Positions 1 through 12,899 of a DNA stretch of 64,000 bases are shown here, in pieces. This DNA comes from Diploscapter coronatus (lineage: Eukaryota; Nematoda; Chromadorea; Rhabditida; Rhabditidae), in contig OZ038422.1 of the NCBI GenBank assembly GCA_964036155.1, positions 42,555,201-42,619,200 on the forward strand, written 5' to 3'. The translations under genes were made by a program, and so were the position numbers. Each line of letters starts with the position of its first letter. Position 1 is the stretch's first letter. Below the pieces are notes generated by a model. It was not told the origin of the DNA, did not search any database, and saw only the letters and a list, made by a program, of their open reading frames with translations.

Positions 1-257
1 TTTTGATCTGCATTAATTAGTGTGAGTAAAATTTGGAAACTTTCAAATTTGAGATATTTCGTCAGTGTTCTCTGCACAATGAAATGTCAAAGATGATTTT
101 GGGTGAGATTTATCATTTAGGTTCACGATATTTTGTTTATTTATGAACCTTTCAAAAAACCGTAATATACAACTGTTCCCCAACTCTTGATGCGCTCTGA
201 ACATGGAAAAGAAAAAAAACTGGAAAATACGAATTTCGAATAAAAATTTCAACGAAC

Positions 258-3200
258 CTCGGTCTTCCCTCGAGAATGAGTCCGGTCGTGTGCATCAGAG
301 CGCCTTGATGTTCCTTGTTTTTATTCGATCCGAACAGCTTCCAGCCAGAATTCGGACTCGCGTCTTTGCTTCGAGAAAAGGGGTTTCTGAAAATTCTTTT
401 TCAATCAAAATCAACAATTTGATTTTACTTGGAGAAAAGGAAGAACTGCTTCTTTCCATTAACCGTCTTCGGCAGGAATTGTGCATTCTCTTCACTCGAT
501 GAGGCGCTTTGGTCCACAGATTCGTTTGCGCACTCATCTGAGATAGTGCATTTATGCATTTTAATTAACTGTATCTCTTTTTTTTCGATTTTCTATAAGT
601 TTCAGATTTAAAATTCTGAACAGGCTTTGATCAAAATGCCTTCATTTTACAATAAATAAATAATAAGAATTGAGCCTTAGAATCTTTTATAAAACTAAAA
701 AGGAGTAAATTATTACCGATTTTCTCCCTGCTCAAATCGACGAAATCCGTGTCCATTGCACTAGAAGTGGAGGGATCTCCCGAAGTGGACGGAGTGACGA
801 GGCTGCAGCCGCCCAGCGAGTGTGACAGGGAGTTCAGGGAGGAAGACGCTGACAGAACGTCCGACACTTGGGAGGAACTGCAAATAAACCAGTATAATAG
901 CTGTGACTAAATGGCAGGCAATGGAGAAGAATCCTTATTCGTGCAAAGCAAAAAATAGCTATCAATGCGAAAAGACAAATTATAGCAAATCTAGATTTTT
1001 CTGAAAAAAAAATTTCAATAGAACGACCTTATGCGCGGAAAAAGCAATAAATAACAGTTCAAAATATTGATAATTGGGGTTGAAAAATGACTGCTTGAAG
1101 TGGGTGGAAGGATTGATGAAAATGGATTGAAGATGCTGCTTAATTGAGAGAAGGGGTGACAGAGGAAGGGACAGAGAGAGAAGAGGGCAAAACAGCCGGA
1201 CAGCAGACCAAACGAGTTTCCATTTCCATCGCATTTCTCATCTCACACTCACATCTACACGCCTTCCATGTTCACGTTCTTTTTTAGTTTGCTAATTTCA
1301 TTTACCCTTGTTCATCTTATCAGTAGGTTATCACAATTAGTTGGGCAAAATTTTAGCGATTCAAAAAATATATTATTTGATTGAATAGAATACGCGTTCA
1401 GAAATTGAACGGCACTGAAAAATAGCGATACCAAAACTTCTTAATCAATTAGAAGTGTCTCTCATCTGGTTTATTTCGCTATTTATCCGCACTTCCCATA
1501 ACTATGGGCAGAAGTGTTTCTTAATTTGATTACCGATAAAGACCTTATTTTTGCATTTTGAAAGCGACAACTATCGATTAGCGCAAGATGAAGCTTGAAA
1601 TGGCTAATAATAATTATCCAGATTTTCATTTTTCTGATCTATAAAAATCAAAGGATGAACTCACATTTTCTTGTTAGCGTTAGGCGTGCGTCGTCTGGCG
1701 AAGTTCAGCTGAATCTCTGCAGATTCGTACGAGCTCCTCCGCATGTGGCCGCGCTTGAATTTCGGGGTCGATCCATCTGAGAATAAACTGATTTCTTTGT
1801 CATTTCATTTATCGATTTTACGTTGAAATGTCAGCAAATTTGACCTAATTGCTCATTTACTCGAAATACATGAATCATAGCTTTGTTGGGCGTGTACTTT
1901 TTCAAGTGAAGTGATTTAATAGAAAGGACAAACAAATTCCTGGGAAAAATACATAAAGTTGAACAGAGGTAAGAAAATAAACAAATTGATTTCCAATCGT
2001 GTATTTGGTTTTAAAATTTTGCATCTAAACGGTTCTTCTTAAACTTGCTAGTTTTTCAGGGCATCAGTTGATAAATTGAATTCTATCAATTCATCGTCAA
2101 CAATCAATGGTATCACACACATCGTGGCTTATGAATTTCCAAAATTATCGACTCGTATCTCACGATAAAAATAAAGAATATCCCAAAATTCGTAACTCCC
2201 ACCTTCTGGTGATTCAACAGCCTGATCAGCAGCCACAGCAGCCACCTGCTCGTTCTCTACATTCCTCTGTCGAACGCCTAGCGACTTTGTTCGCTCTAGT
2301 AGCTTAGTTTCGGTGTTGTACGTGAGCGGTAGATTCTCCTGAAATTAATTAAGTTTAGATGACTGGAAGTTTTGACTTCAAAATCGAACACTTTAGATAC
2401 CCTTTCATAAAAAATTCATTCAATCAAATCAACCAATTCGACTCATGCATTCTCGTTCTACAGCTTTGGCAGCACTTTCTGAGTTATCGTCATTTAGCTA
2501 GAAACCAATTGTAAGCGATTTTTGAAAATTCCAATAACTTCGAAATATCTATTTTCTGACGTCTCTGCGTCGAGAAAATCATGTGACAACATTTCAAGGT
2601 AGAATTCTCGAGTTGAAAGCTTCTTCAGTTTAAATCTTATACGCACTATTTCGAATAATAGTTATTGTAAAGTCATCAATTGTTTACAATTCATTAACAG
2701 GGGAAAAAAGTCGTACCAGAACGGTTGCCAGACGGATAGTCGGATCCGAAGCCGAGTTGCAGGTCGACGCGATTATGGGACGGGGACTGGGTCTGGAAGA
2801 CGAGGGTGAAGAGGGGAAGGGGAAAGGGCCTAAGGCTGGCGATGAACGAGGAGTTGAGGGCAATGCTGAAAATTCGAAAATAAACTGCCGAAATAAATAA
2901 CACCGAAGTTCAATCAATTCTCAGTTGAAGTCGATTTCAACGAATGATTAAATTCTAGAATGCCGACATGATTGAATTTTCTCGAAAGATTTTTTTTTTC
3001 AATGTGAATGCAATAAATTGTTTTCCACGCTGACAAGTTCAAAAATTCTTGATCGTATGAAAATGCGCCACTAGAAAACAGAAAACAATGACATGATGAT
3101 TGTTATCTGAAGATTTTGCATCGATAAATGGTGATTTTCGCTAGAAGGAACAGTTCGCACGATGCACACGATCTTTGTTTTGTGACCCCTCTGCTTAACA

Positions 3201-5306
3201 GTCCAAGGAAAGCGAGAAAAGCGTGATATTATTTCGGCTAATGGCATGAAGAGAATATTTTGAGATCAGAAAAAGAAAGGGATAAGTCATGATTCATCCA
3301 TAAACAATTCGCATATGTCCAGGAAACACAGGAGAGATTCGCAAAATAAACGTGAAAAATGCATAAAAAATTCATTTCTAAATTCGCGCAATTTTCATTC
3401 AAAATAGCCAAGAGAAAGTTTTCAAGGAACAAAGAAGAAAAACGAAGTAAAAATGAAAAGATAAAGTCGGGATAATTCAATAATAAATACGCTTCAGCTT
3501 CTGATGTGGAAGTGTATAAAAGAGAGAAAGAGAAGAGATACCTCTGGACTGGCTTGCAGAGGGGGAGAGAGTAGGGGGAATGAAGAGAGAGCAGAGAAGG
3601 GAACAGAAAAGATCAATAAAGTGAGAAGGGGAGGGCAGTTGTGATGAATGCAGAAGCAGAGACAGAGGTCGAAGGGGAATGAATGAAGAAATGAAGAAAG
3701 AGAAGGAAGATGAATGAAATGAAAGATGATCGCTAAATTATGAGCGGTAATTTATTAGGGTTCATAAGAAAAACAATTAGAAATTTACCAAAGATTGAAA
3801 ACAAATGGTTTGACATAAAAAGTACATCACGATTTTATGTCTAAACGAAGACTTTGGGTCTTTTTACAATAGAACCTGCACGAAGTTGACTTCAACATCG
3901 ATAATTCAACCTCGAATATTTATGATTGAACTCTGCCCCGATTTTGATATTAGTTTTAAACATTTATGGATTACGACCCAGATTCCAACTCCGAAAATTT
4001 TCTAAATCTGATTAGCATTCGAATTCCTTTTTTTCTACGAAAATTTAAATCCGTTGACATTTAGTTCGAAATCTCGCAAGTTTCTCGCTAGATCTAATTT
4101 TTCTAGGTGTCAATGAAAGTGTTCAGAAACATGTGTTTCAAACGCAATTTCCAGTTATCGCTCCTTGAAAGAAACCCTTATCTTCATTCCTACTTTTTCC
4201 GATATTTTTTATGAAGAAAAATTTCAACAACATTCTGACCCCTCGAAATTCATCCCTTTTTCAAAAATACTACAACTACCTCGAATGAAAGTCCGATTTG
4301 GGCTATTTTAAGAGGTGCAAAAAAGCGGAGGAAGTTCGGAGGGCTGAACTCACATTTCAACAAAATTTAAAAGTTTCAAAGATCCTTGCCCAGTCCACTT
4401 TAGCTCATTTTTTCACTTCTCATTTCCTCTCATTCTTGCAGAAACTCAGACAAGCTCAGAGACACAAGTTTCATACGTTTCTCGCAGAAAAATGGTGCTG
4501 CACTTTGTTCAGTTTCGCCTCATTTCTTTGTGACAAAAACACTTCGGCTCCGACTGCCAAATCACTCCTTTGTTTCTTTGAAAACTGCAAATCAAACGAT
4601 GCTTTTATCAGAAGAGAAAATGGCTCCGTTACAATCCAAGGAGGAGCGCTCTAGCTAAAAATGCGAAATGAGTGAACTGAAAGTGTTTGTGGGTTGTGGG
4701 AGTGAAATGAACGATGAACATTCAACATTGTCAGCTTGAAGCAGGCATGCTGACTGATTGCCCCAACTATACAATTTTTAGAGATCAAAGAAAAGTGCTA
4801 GCAAGAAGGAGAAGAAGTGATTTTAAAATAATCGAATCAGTTTTAGAAAATAAAAAATTTCAGCAGCCATAAAAATATTGCATTTTAATCAGAGATAATC
4901 AAAATAGTAGAATTTAGCATCCGGAAATACGGAAATTTAGATGTTTTGATGCCTAAGCACTTTTAAATTGGCTATGAAAATTTAGAAACCCCTCATTTAT
5001 CCCATCGATAAAAATTCGGAAAATACTTCGGAGGACTCAAGAAAATTTCCAATTCGAATTCAGAATCTAGAAATAAGTGAAGTTTAACTTTTTCAGATTT
5101 TAAAGTCCGAACATTCTTATTTTTCATTGTTTAATTGCATCATCATTCTCGCGATATTCATTACTTTTCTTACCCAATATTCAATATTTCCGTACAGTTC
5201 TTTCAATTTTCCCAAGCAAATAAACAAAAATTGTAAACTCACAAATTTCCTTGCTGATGACCCACAATTCCTCTTCTGACTCATCGCTGTCGGTTGGCAG
5301 AGACAT
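258..5306 (-). CDS. TBC1D12/TBC1D14-like protein, N-terminal region (partial)
   Basis: Seven coding exons on the minus strand, in order 5306-5243, 2865-2717, 2338-2203, 1776-1665, 877-717, 537-429 and 386-258, give 286 residues; all six junctions match in phase with GT-AG introns. The start MSLPTDSDESEEELW follows a TTTCAG acceptor at 5330 (cis or trans). The chain is Ser/Pro-rich and disordered-looking, and ends KTTG-like: MHTTGLILEGRP after GWKLFG. That ending resembles the stretch just before the TBC domain in TBC1D12/TBC1D14, which are Rab-GAP-related proteins of recycling endosomes and autophagy (family knowledge from memory). The TBC domain itself would lie beyond position 1, so the GAP function is inferred, not seen. 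The last donor (AG, then GTTCGT) leads into an intron leaving the window. The exon structure is well supported; the family name is moderate. Confidence 0.62.
2866..5242 (-). other. Intron 1 of the TBC-like gene, with purine tract
   Basis: A 2.4-kb intron. On the plus strand 3490-3735 is strongly purine-rich (runs of GA, AGAG, GAAG), so the transcript strand is pyrimidine-rich there. The open frame at 4298-4654 (+) has no recognisable family or splice context. No gene seen. Confidence 0.6.
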
Positions 5307-5329
5307 CGCTAAATTGCAGAGTTGCAGAA

Positions 5330-8300
5330 CTGAAATGAAAATAAATGAGGTAAAAGAAGATTTATTTTCTAATCGAATCAGATCGAATGATTCATTCATT
5401 CTTCGATCTGCGCAGCGCGTTATTCGAAAAATGACCAATGGTCGCAAAAACAGACAGATTTACATAAAAAAAAGAGCGTAAGAATGAACGGAAACAGCGA
5501 ATGAATCAGCATTTTGAAGCAAAAAGGCTAAATGCAAAAATGACGAATTGTGAATGAATAAAAATGAGATTTTCGATCAAAATAGCTAAACCGATAGTCA
5601 ATGTATTTCTAAAACGAACTTGATGAAAACCGTATCAAAGATGAAACGAGTTAAAATATGAAAAGTCAGAACTACAATAAGAAGGACGTTAAAAAATTTC
5701 ACAGCTCTAATAAATTTATTCTAAAATATCGTAAATAACCCAAATTAGCCCTTCGTCTTGTTAGTTATTTCTAAAAAAATTTAGCCTATTTTTGATATTA
5801 TAAATAGGTGTATGCGAAAGTAAAAATCAAGATCGAAAGCTTCGTTATAGGAAATTTTGCTCTCAAAACCAAAATCTGTACTTTCGTTTATCTTATATTC
5901 TAGCGCTGAAAGAAATTTCTGGAAGAAGTTCCAAAGAAAAAAGTTTTAAGCAGAAAGATATTTTCGAGACTCGATACCTCGATGAAGATCAGCTTAAATT
6001 ATAAGCGAGTTATTATAAAATCAACATCACGTGAATTTCGAGATGAGGAAAGATTATTGAATGAGGTAAGTAGAGAAGAACTGTGCAAAGTCAAGGCAGA
6101 GTCAAAGGCAACGCGATCAGGTCGAGGAGTGGAAAGTTGGATTGGGAGAGGTTGCCCTTGCAGAAGTGAGAGAAGTCAAACAAACAGAGAAGTGGGAATG
6201 GGTCTAAGCTGCTTGGCTGCTTGAAAGCACTGCATAGCAGCATAGTGTTTAGGTACAGCCATCTAACAGACTGACTGAGATGCTGCAAGCGAAAGGGTGT
6301 TCTCCCCCAGAAATGCTCGCAAAACGCTCGAAATGTGTGCAAACTGTGATTGTGAGGCGTGACTACGTCATTATTCAACAACACACTCCTTGTTTATTAG
6401 GCATGATCACCCTAGAACCCCATAAGCTTATGCAAATATTTTTGCAAAGCCACGAATTTGCTCCAGCACTTTATAATATAACGAAACAATTGAAGCTTAA
6501 CTAGGCTAGAGACAATTCAGATCATAAACGTTTTTGATAGATTTTGGTTTTGATAAAACTTTGTGGGTTCGAAGTCCAATTTTTGAACTTTGAAATCTCA
6601 ACAAGAGGTAAAAAGTGAGAAAAATTTTAACCATTCCTACAACATTTTTCAACTATTAGAATTTCTCGTTCAAAACTGCATTCGGATAAAAAATAAATGA
6701 ATTTCGAAGGTCAAAAATATTTCTCTCTCATCTAAACATAAAAGAATTGGACTCATTTTCTGTTTTCTCATCCTGTCTCACAATTAGAAAACCAAATCTT
6801 GTACAACCCTGTTTCGATCTTAAAATCTTGAAATTTTTGATTTTGCCTTGCTTCTATCTCAGAATAACACCAGTTTTTAGCCAAATTCATCATGAATAAA
6901 AATAATTTAAGCCTCCTTATAACGTCATTCTTCTAATTTAGCAAAGAACATATTTTTTAAATCACTAAGCGCTTGCAACTCTTCGAAATCTCCGATAGAT
7001 TTCCCATGAAAATGCAATTCTACAAATACAGTATTTGCACAAGATTAGAAAAACAACAATAAAAAGAAAATGCGAGAAAAATCGCGTTGTGAGGCAATAA
7101 AAATTGGCAGAAATCGCGATTTGCAATGTCGTTGAAAATGTTCTCCGCGTTCGATTGAAATCGAGAAATCGTGAAATCGAACGGGAGAAAAAGCAAAAGA
7201 TACGAAAAATATAGGGACCGCCGAGCCACGCCCCTTTCACTTGATTCAATAATGGCACTAGTTTGAAAGGCCCCTAATTACCTGTTAATTTTGTCAAATT
7301 GCATGCATAAATTCTAACTATGCTGGCAGGCCGTGGTATGTCTAACACATTTCACAAATATGAGGCGTGAAAGCGATTTTCGCAAATTTATTTATCAGTT
7401 GTATGCTAACTTCTCCGGCTTTTTCTCATCGGGAATGTATACAGGGCACAACTTGCTACTCAAAAATGAATAATTCACCCCTTTTTGACGAATATAGAAA
7501 TATGACTGGTAGCCCCTAGAAAAATAGTAAATGGCTGCTAAAATGAGATGAGAGATAGGCGAGAGTGTAAGAAATTGGCAAAAATACGCATTCCAACGAT
7601 GAGTAAGTGATGGAAAAAATGAAAAAATAAAAGAATGAGTTGGAAAAATTTCGAGAGAGATTGAAAGATTTGATAGATGATTTGGGGTGAAATGAGCAAG
7701 AAGTGAATGATAAAGGGGAAGAAGGAAGAGATAAAGTGACAAAGAGAAAGACAGGAAACGTCTGTCTGTTTTGTCTTTGGCTGTCTTCGCTGTGCGATGT
7801 TGAGAAACATATGAGCAGAAGATTTGACAGACAGACAGACATAAACAATACTCACTGAAGGACTTTGTGACTGGGAATGGGACAATGAAGAATGAAGAAA
7901 TGAAAGGAGCGGGGATTTATGATTAGCACAGACGAGTCAAATCTGTTCGATTTTACAATGAAGGATCTAGGAGCAGTAGGTCTTACAAGAAACTGATTTA
8001 GAACTTACACATAATCAATGATAAATAGCATTTGTAACAAGAGTGAGACATTTTTTGCTCACTCCGTAAATTTTCACTATTACTAAAGCAGGAGCCTAGG
8101 ATACTTTTTCTAGAAATGAGCGGCAAGATTAAGCGAACTTTATCCCTCTAATGTCAAATGAACGCATGCGTCTTTAATGATCGAAATGTTTTCTGTGATT
8201 TAGAAAAGTTGGGAGAAATGGAAATTTAACAGTAGTCGCAAGTAATGGGGATGAGTAAAATTTCGAAATGCAAAGCTGAACGGAACAGTACAAAATTATG

Positions 8301-10868
8301 CACAAAAACCAAATTTTCGATATTACTTTTTCATCGAAAATAGATCCAAACGGATAAATGTCAAAAAGAAAAATCCGAGAAATCTGAATATAGAATTTAG
8401 AATTTTCTTATCATAACATCTATAGCGTAACATCAATAGTAAAAATTCGAGTAATATTTCTTTAAAAAATCAAGAAAATCTTTCTGTGGCAAAAATAGCA
8501 ACTTGCAAAATCAAAAATAGCAGGAAACTGTCGAATTATTGATGCAAAAGTCGTAAAATAAAGCGTGGCAGGCAAATCGGGAAACTTTGATCTAAGTTTA
8601 CAGTCGGCCACTTGATGGAAAATGCCGCAAAGAAAAAGAGAATCGAGAAATGTAAGAAATGTAGGAAATGAAGAAAATAAAGAAAATGAAAGCAGCCAAA
8701 ACGTTGAAGGAGAAAAAGAAGGGAGAAAGAAAAGGTGACTTGCAAAGTCCTTCGTTCAAAAACAGAAATCACCAAAATCGGAAAATTTTCAACATTTTTG
8801 GGCGTCAACTTGAGGACAATGATTCATGACAGCCACGCAGCCGAAAATGCATTCCACAGTAAATTGATAGCAATGCCGCGCAAAACAATCTCACAATAGA
8901 GTCATGTGCGTGCTTGAAATAGCAGGACAGACAAAGATGATTAACGTTTCTCAAACAAACGTATTTTAGGTGCAATTGTTTGCTTCTGAAATGAATTGAA
9001 CATGATAATTTTGCTGATTTCTAGACCATATAAAATTGACAACGGAATAATCTGTTCAAAAAACAAAATGAATAGTATCTGATTTTCATACAATTTATGC
9101 TGAAATTGATGAAAAGCTGCGCCTAGATTTGCCGGGTAGAAAATTTTAAACCCGTAACCCTCAATCCTCGATCTAATTAAATCAGATGGCATTATTGAAG
9201 AATCATTCTGACCGATAGACTCTGATCCTAATGAGTTATCGATAAAATGCGATTCGATCGAGCCCGACCTGATCAAACCAGAGTGATGCTTGATTCAAAA
9301 TCGTATCACGCAATCCATACTTCATGATACTAATTTATTGCTAGAATGATAAATATTGCATTTAAACACAAAGTAGACAATTTTTCCAGAGTTTAGGATT
9401 CCAATTCCGTTTTGTCCCTATTCTGACAGTAGTTCCTATTCGTCGACTTTTTCAATATTCACAAACAAATTTAATACAAGTAACTTTTCAAAAACCACTA
9501 TTCGATCCGATCTATTGGATCAGATCGGATTAAAAAAGTCTATTTGAGCGCAAATTCCTGAATGACGCAAAATATTTTATGTATTTCATTCAATTATCTA
9601 TGCCAAACCTAATAGGTAAAGAAAGTTCTTACTTAAAGTACGAATTCAATCATTATGAATCTCCATGGTTTATGTTGATCTTTCTAGTAAAATAAAATGA
9701 ACGAATACTGAATAGCATCACGGTCCAAACTTTTTCCCCACTGCATGTATGTTTACCTTATCGAACACAGGGTATTATCATCTATTTGCTATAAAATAGC
9801 TGATTCTGATTCTCACAAACTCGCATTTATAGAGAAAATTTTCTCTAGACAATAAGTCACCTATTCTTTTTTCCTAAAAATTTATCATCAACATAAAATA
9901 TTCTAAAAATCAGGTGAATCGATGAATTGATTGATGAAAATGGACTCTGAAACTGATACAATGACCCCACAAAGACTGCTGCTGTAGTGTAGCGGTCAAA
10001 GTGCGCGTTTTAATTTATTTGAAGGCGAATGTGACATGTTCAGAAAATTTTCACAAGAATATGAAGAAAATCAACCGGAAACGATAATTCAATTCTCATC
10101 AACAGTTCATTTTTAGTCCACTTTAACTATGTTTCGAAACGAATGGAAATGTGTGAATTTATAAATCTTCAATGCTCTATAAAATACGTGAGAAGTTCTT
10201 CAATGATACAAAATTATGTTATTTTCAAAATATAAATTATTTCATACGGCAGATTGTTAATTTTTCCATACCCATCCACTAATGGAAAGGACAAATCTCT
10301 CACCGCATGCTGCGTTTCATAAGCTTTATTCATTTTTTTATTTGATTCACTCCTAGCTTATGTGTATTCTAACTTATAACCATCTTAAAATTAAGAACAT
10401 TATTCGGATCTTTTCATAATCAGTGCCTCGATACACATTATCGCCATACAAACCTAGGAGGCGATCGTCAGAAACCTATTGCGACTTACCTGCCATAGTT
10501 TATTTTCGTCTGACGAAAGTGCTCTAGGTCTGTCTATGTCAAATCTGAAAATTAAACCTTTCAATTCGTTTCAACGGGCATTTTGCAGGAAAAAACAAAG
10601 ATTGATCTTCAGCAAGTCTCTTGGAGTGATTATGAAAAATGTGTTGCAAATTCTAATGATAAATATCTCCATTTTCCACCCTTTACAAGGAAAGTCTTTT
10701 GCACAATTGTGTTCGTTGCCTTCTTTCATGTTTTCGTCGCGCTCTTTTTCTCTCTCCAACTCCCCTATCCTTCGTCTTGCGCTCTCTTTTCACAACAATA
10801 TTTTCCTATTGCTTTAGGACATAGACGCATAGACTGCACATGTGAAATCTAGAGCGGGGAAAGGACGT
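5330..10868. other. Non-coding stretch upstream of the TBC-like gene
   Basis: About 5.5 kb without a supportable gene. The long open frames (for example 7395-7885 minus and 8536-8808 minus) are runs of F, S, L and H produced by purine-rich plus-strand DNA. A 9-bp perfect hairpin (ATCCGATCT / AGATCGGAT, loop 8 nt) lies near 9506-9533. It probably holds the promoter and upstream region of the TBC-like gene. Confidence 0.5.
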
Positions 10869-10985
10869 GGGCATGTGGTCTAGTGGTATGATGCTCGCTT
10901 CGGGTATTTCCCATTCGTAGAAACCCACGAATCTGCGAGCACTAGAAGTCGTAATAGATCGTCGGTTCAATTCCGGCCCTGCCCC
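10869..10985 (+). tRNA. tRNA-Pro(CGG)-like gene with intron and long variable region
   Basis: Acceptor arm GGGCATG (10869-10875) pairs with CCTGCCC (10978-10984), with one T-C mismatch. The A box is TGGTCTAGTGG (10876-10886) and the B box GGTTCAATTCC (10964-10974). The anticodon stem CTCGC (10894-10898) pairs with GCGAG (10935-10939). The loop starts TTCGGG as in proline tRNAs, anticodon CGG at 10901-10903, then an intron of about 29 nt (10905-10933) that itself contains an ATTCGT/ACGAAT stem. The T stem GTCGG/CCGGC is sound, and a TTTT Pol III stop follows. The region between the anticodon stem and the T stem is 21 nt instead of about 5, as in type II tRNAs. It may be an active unusual tRNA or a decayed one. 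Confidence 0.6.
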
Positions 10986-12417
10986 CAGTCCTTTTGCAAA
11001 ATTAGGATGCAAAATGCAACTTGTTCTTCGTTCATAAATGTGTGACCCTGACATCAAGCGCTATCTTTGGGCATTTTTCTTTTCTAAACTTTGCACTTTT
11101 AGTCAATTGCATATAATAAACATGTAAAATGCTAAAATACTACATTTTCCACATTTCCGATCTTCCCGGACTAGTCAGGACCGATAAAACACAGCCTGAC
11201 AGTTATACATATGGTTTTAAATTTTCATTCCAAAATTTGAATAATCAGAGAACTGTTGGCTCACTGTATTTGCCACCCTTTTTCTGAGAAATAGTATGAA
11301 GAAGAGAAAAGAGGATGGTAACTACAAGGGGCCGAACTGTCGTTTTATCAATCGACTTCGGCTCCTTTTATTCGGCCTTTTTATTGACTTTTCTGAATCT
11401 GAATTTTAATTTCCTTACATCGCACTTTCTTCCTATTCTCATTATTTTGCTACGCTCCTAAAGGGGAACATCCATCTTCCCTCTTCTTCTAAATCAATCA
11501 ATGTCTTCTCTGTTCTCTTCATATGCCTAACGTTCTGCGAGCCATACACGAAGTGTCTCGTTCTAGTCTCGTACCTCTCTTCCAATTCACTCCCCGCAAC
11601 TTTACTCATTTTCTTATCGTACTTCCATTCGTTTGTCAAATTTCCTCGCGCTGCTTGATCCATTGTTTCTTTGTGAGTAATTTCCATATTCTTCTATCGA
11701 TTCTCTCCCTTTCCCCTGTTTATGTGAAGTACGCAACGCAATCGTAACCCCCTATATACAGTAAGAATTGAGCCACTGTTCTTCTCCTCTTTGCTTTGCA
11801 TACTTAGAGAACGCAAATCCTCAAATTTGAAATAGCACTTGCGCTCTGCACCCATAGGCAATTCGTAAATGATGAAGCCTATAGTTAGAGATAGGGGAGA
11901 GAAATACTGTGAGAAAAGATAGGTCTCGTCATTTACGAATTTCCGTGCCCATGCTCTTCTTGTTCTCATCTCTGTCCTCTTTTATTCCTGATTTCTGCCA
12001 CTTTTTTGTTCCCTTAACTCTACGAACTATTTTCTTCATGTTGCCCTTACCATGGCAACCTGGAAAGATAGTCACAAGTAAAATTAGTATCTTCCATGTT
12101 TCCCTACCTATAACAGTTTCTTCTAAACGAATCTCTAAAACGGAAACCATTTCTTCTATTTCCTATCCTAAGATCGATTTTTCAACTTAAACATATAAAC
12201 TTCAGATATTGTATCTCAACTCTATTGTCCATCTAAATTAGACAAATCTTGACGTCTAAATCGTCATGTTTCGAACTGAATCAACATATTTTGACTAATA
12301 ATCTACAAATTTATCTATCAAAAAGACCAGCAAACTATGGTGAGTATTTGAGATAAGCAATTCTCTTAAGAGTCGTTCCACGAATAAACTGAACTACATG
12401 CCGAGCAATTGCAAAAG
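10986..12417. other. Non-coding, pyrimidine-rich plus strand
   Basis: No gene supported. Plus-strand sequence from about 11450 to 12170 is rich in C and T, giving long but unconvincing frames. The inverted repeat at 11860-11941 is the only structure found. Confidence 0.45.
11860..11941. repeat. Inverted repeat, 23-bp arms with 36-nt loop
   Basis: The left arm 11860-11882 and the right arm 11919-11941 are complementary at 20 of 23 positions (arms begin AATTCGTAAATGA). It could be a small RNA hairpin or the remains of a palindromic element. No gene overlaps it. Confidence 0.55.
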
Positions 12418-12549
12418 TAAAGAGCAAAGGTTCCGCTCATTCTGTGAAGACAAAGCTAAAGAGCGATTTTTCGTCAGAATTGTCAAAAAATTATAGAAAA
12501 TTTACGAAGCTATTTTTTACTCATTTTTCTTTTCTCACTATTAGATATT
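12418..12549 (+). repeat. Dispersed repeat, copy 1
   Basis: About 130 bp (TAAAGAGC... to ...CACTATTAGATATTA) that aligns along its whole length with 26198-26329. Shared blocks include TAAAGAGC, ATAGAAAATTT and CACTATTAGATAT. Copies differ by scattered substitutions and small indels, so it is an older dispersed element. No protein is encoded. Confidence 0.7.
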
Positions 12550-12625
12550 AAACAGCTGCACTGCGTCAGAACAAAAACTACTCGTAAAATGAATCGTCAT
12601 GAATTTAAAAAAGGGCAAATTTTAG

Positions 12626-12899
12626 CATAACGATTTCTCGAACCCGCAGAACTTCTTCCCATTCGGTGCGAGTCGTCGGCGTTGTGCTGAGAAATCGCTC
12701 GCATATATAGAAATGTACGTTCTACTGGCCAGAATCATGCAGTTTTTCGAGATCCATTCAGAAGGTAAAGCAAAACTAAAAAATGGACCAAAATGAACAA
12801 ATTTCAGATGGAAAAATGCCGAGCTTGCAGCGGTCGCCGGGAATGACGAACAAGCCTCTACCATTCAAAGTGGTCCTGAAGAGCGTGCCTAGAACTTAG
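12626..12899 (+). pseudogene. Cytochrome P450 C-terminal fragment
   Basis: Two exons, 12626-12764 and 12808-12899, joined in phase by a 43-nt GT-AG intron, encode 76 residues ending at TAG. The order NPQNFFPFGASRRRC, then an L-helix-like segment IEMYVLLARIMQFFEI, is that of the P450 haem-binding region and C-terminus and looks closest to the mitochondrial type. The Cys is present, but the haem loop is unusual: FGASRRRCAE has Ser at the fourth and Glu at the tenth position where FGxGxRxCxG has Gly. No upstream P450 exons (ExxR, I helix) were found in the preceding 7 kb; a dispersed repeat lies 76 bp upstream. It is most likely a relic, but the open frame and intact intron leave room for a gene with distant exons. 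Confidence 0.6.

Noticed and set aside
7395..7885. Three long overlapping minus-strand frames
   Set aside because: Composition is F/S/L/H from purine-rich plus-strand DNA; no homology and no splice context.
9978..10030. tRNA-like TAGTGTAGCGGTCAA segment
   Set aside because: No B box or closing stems within a tRNA length.
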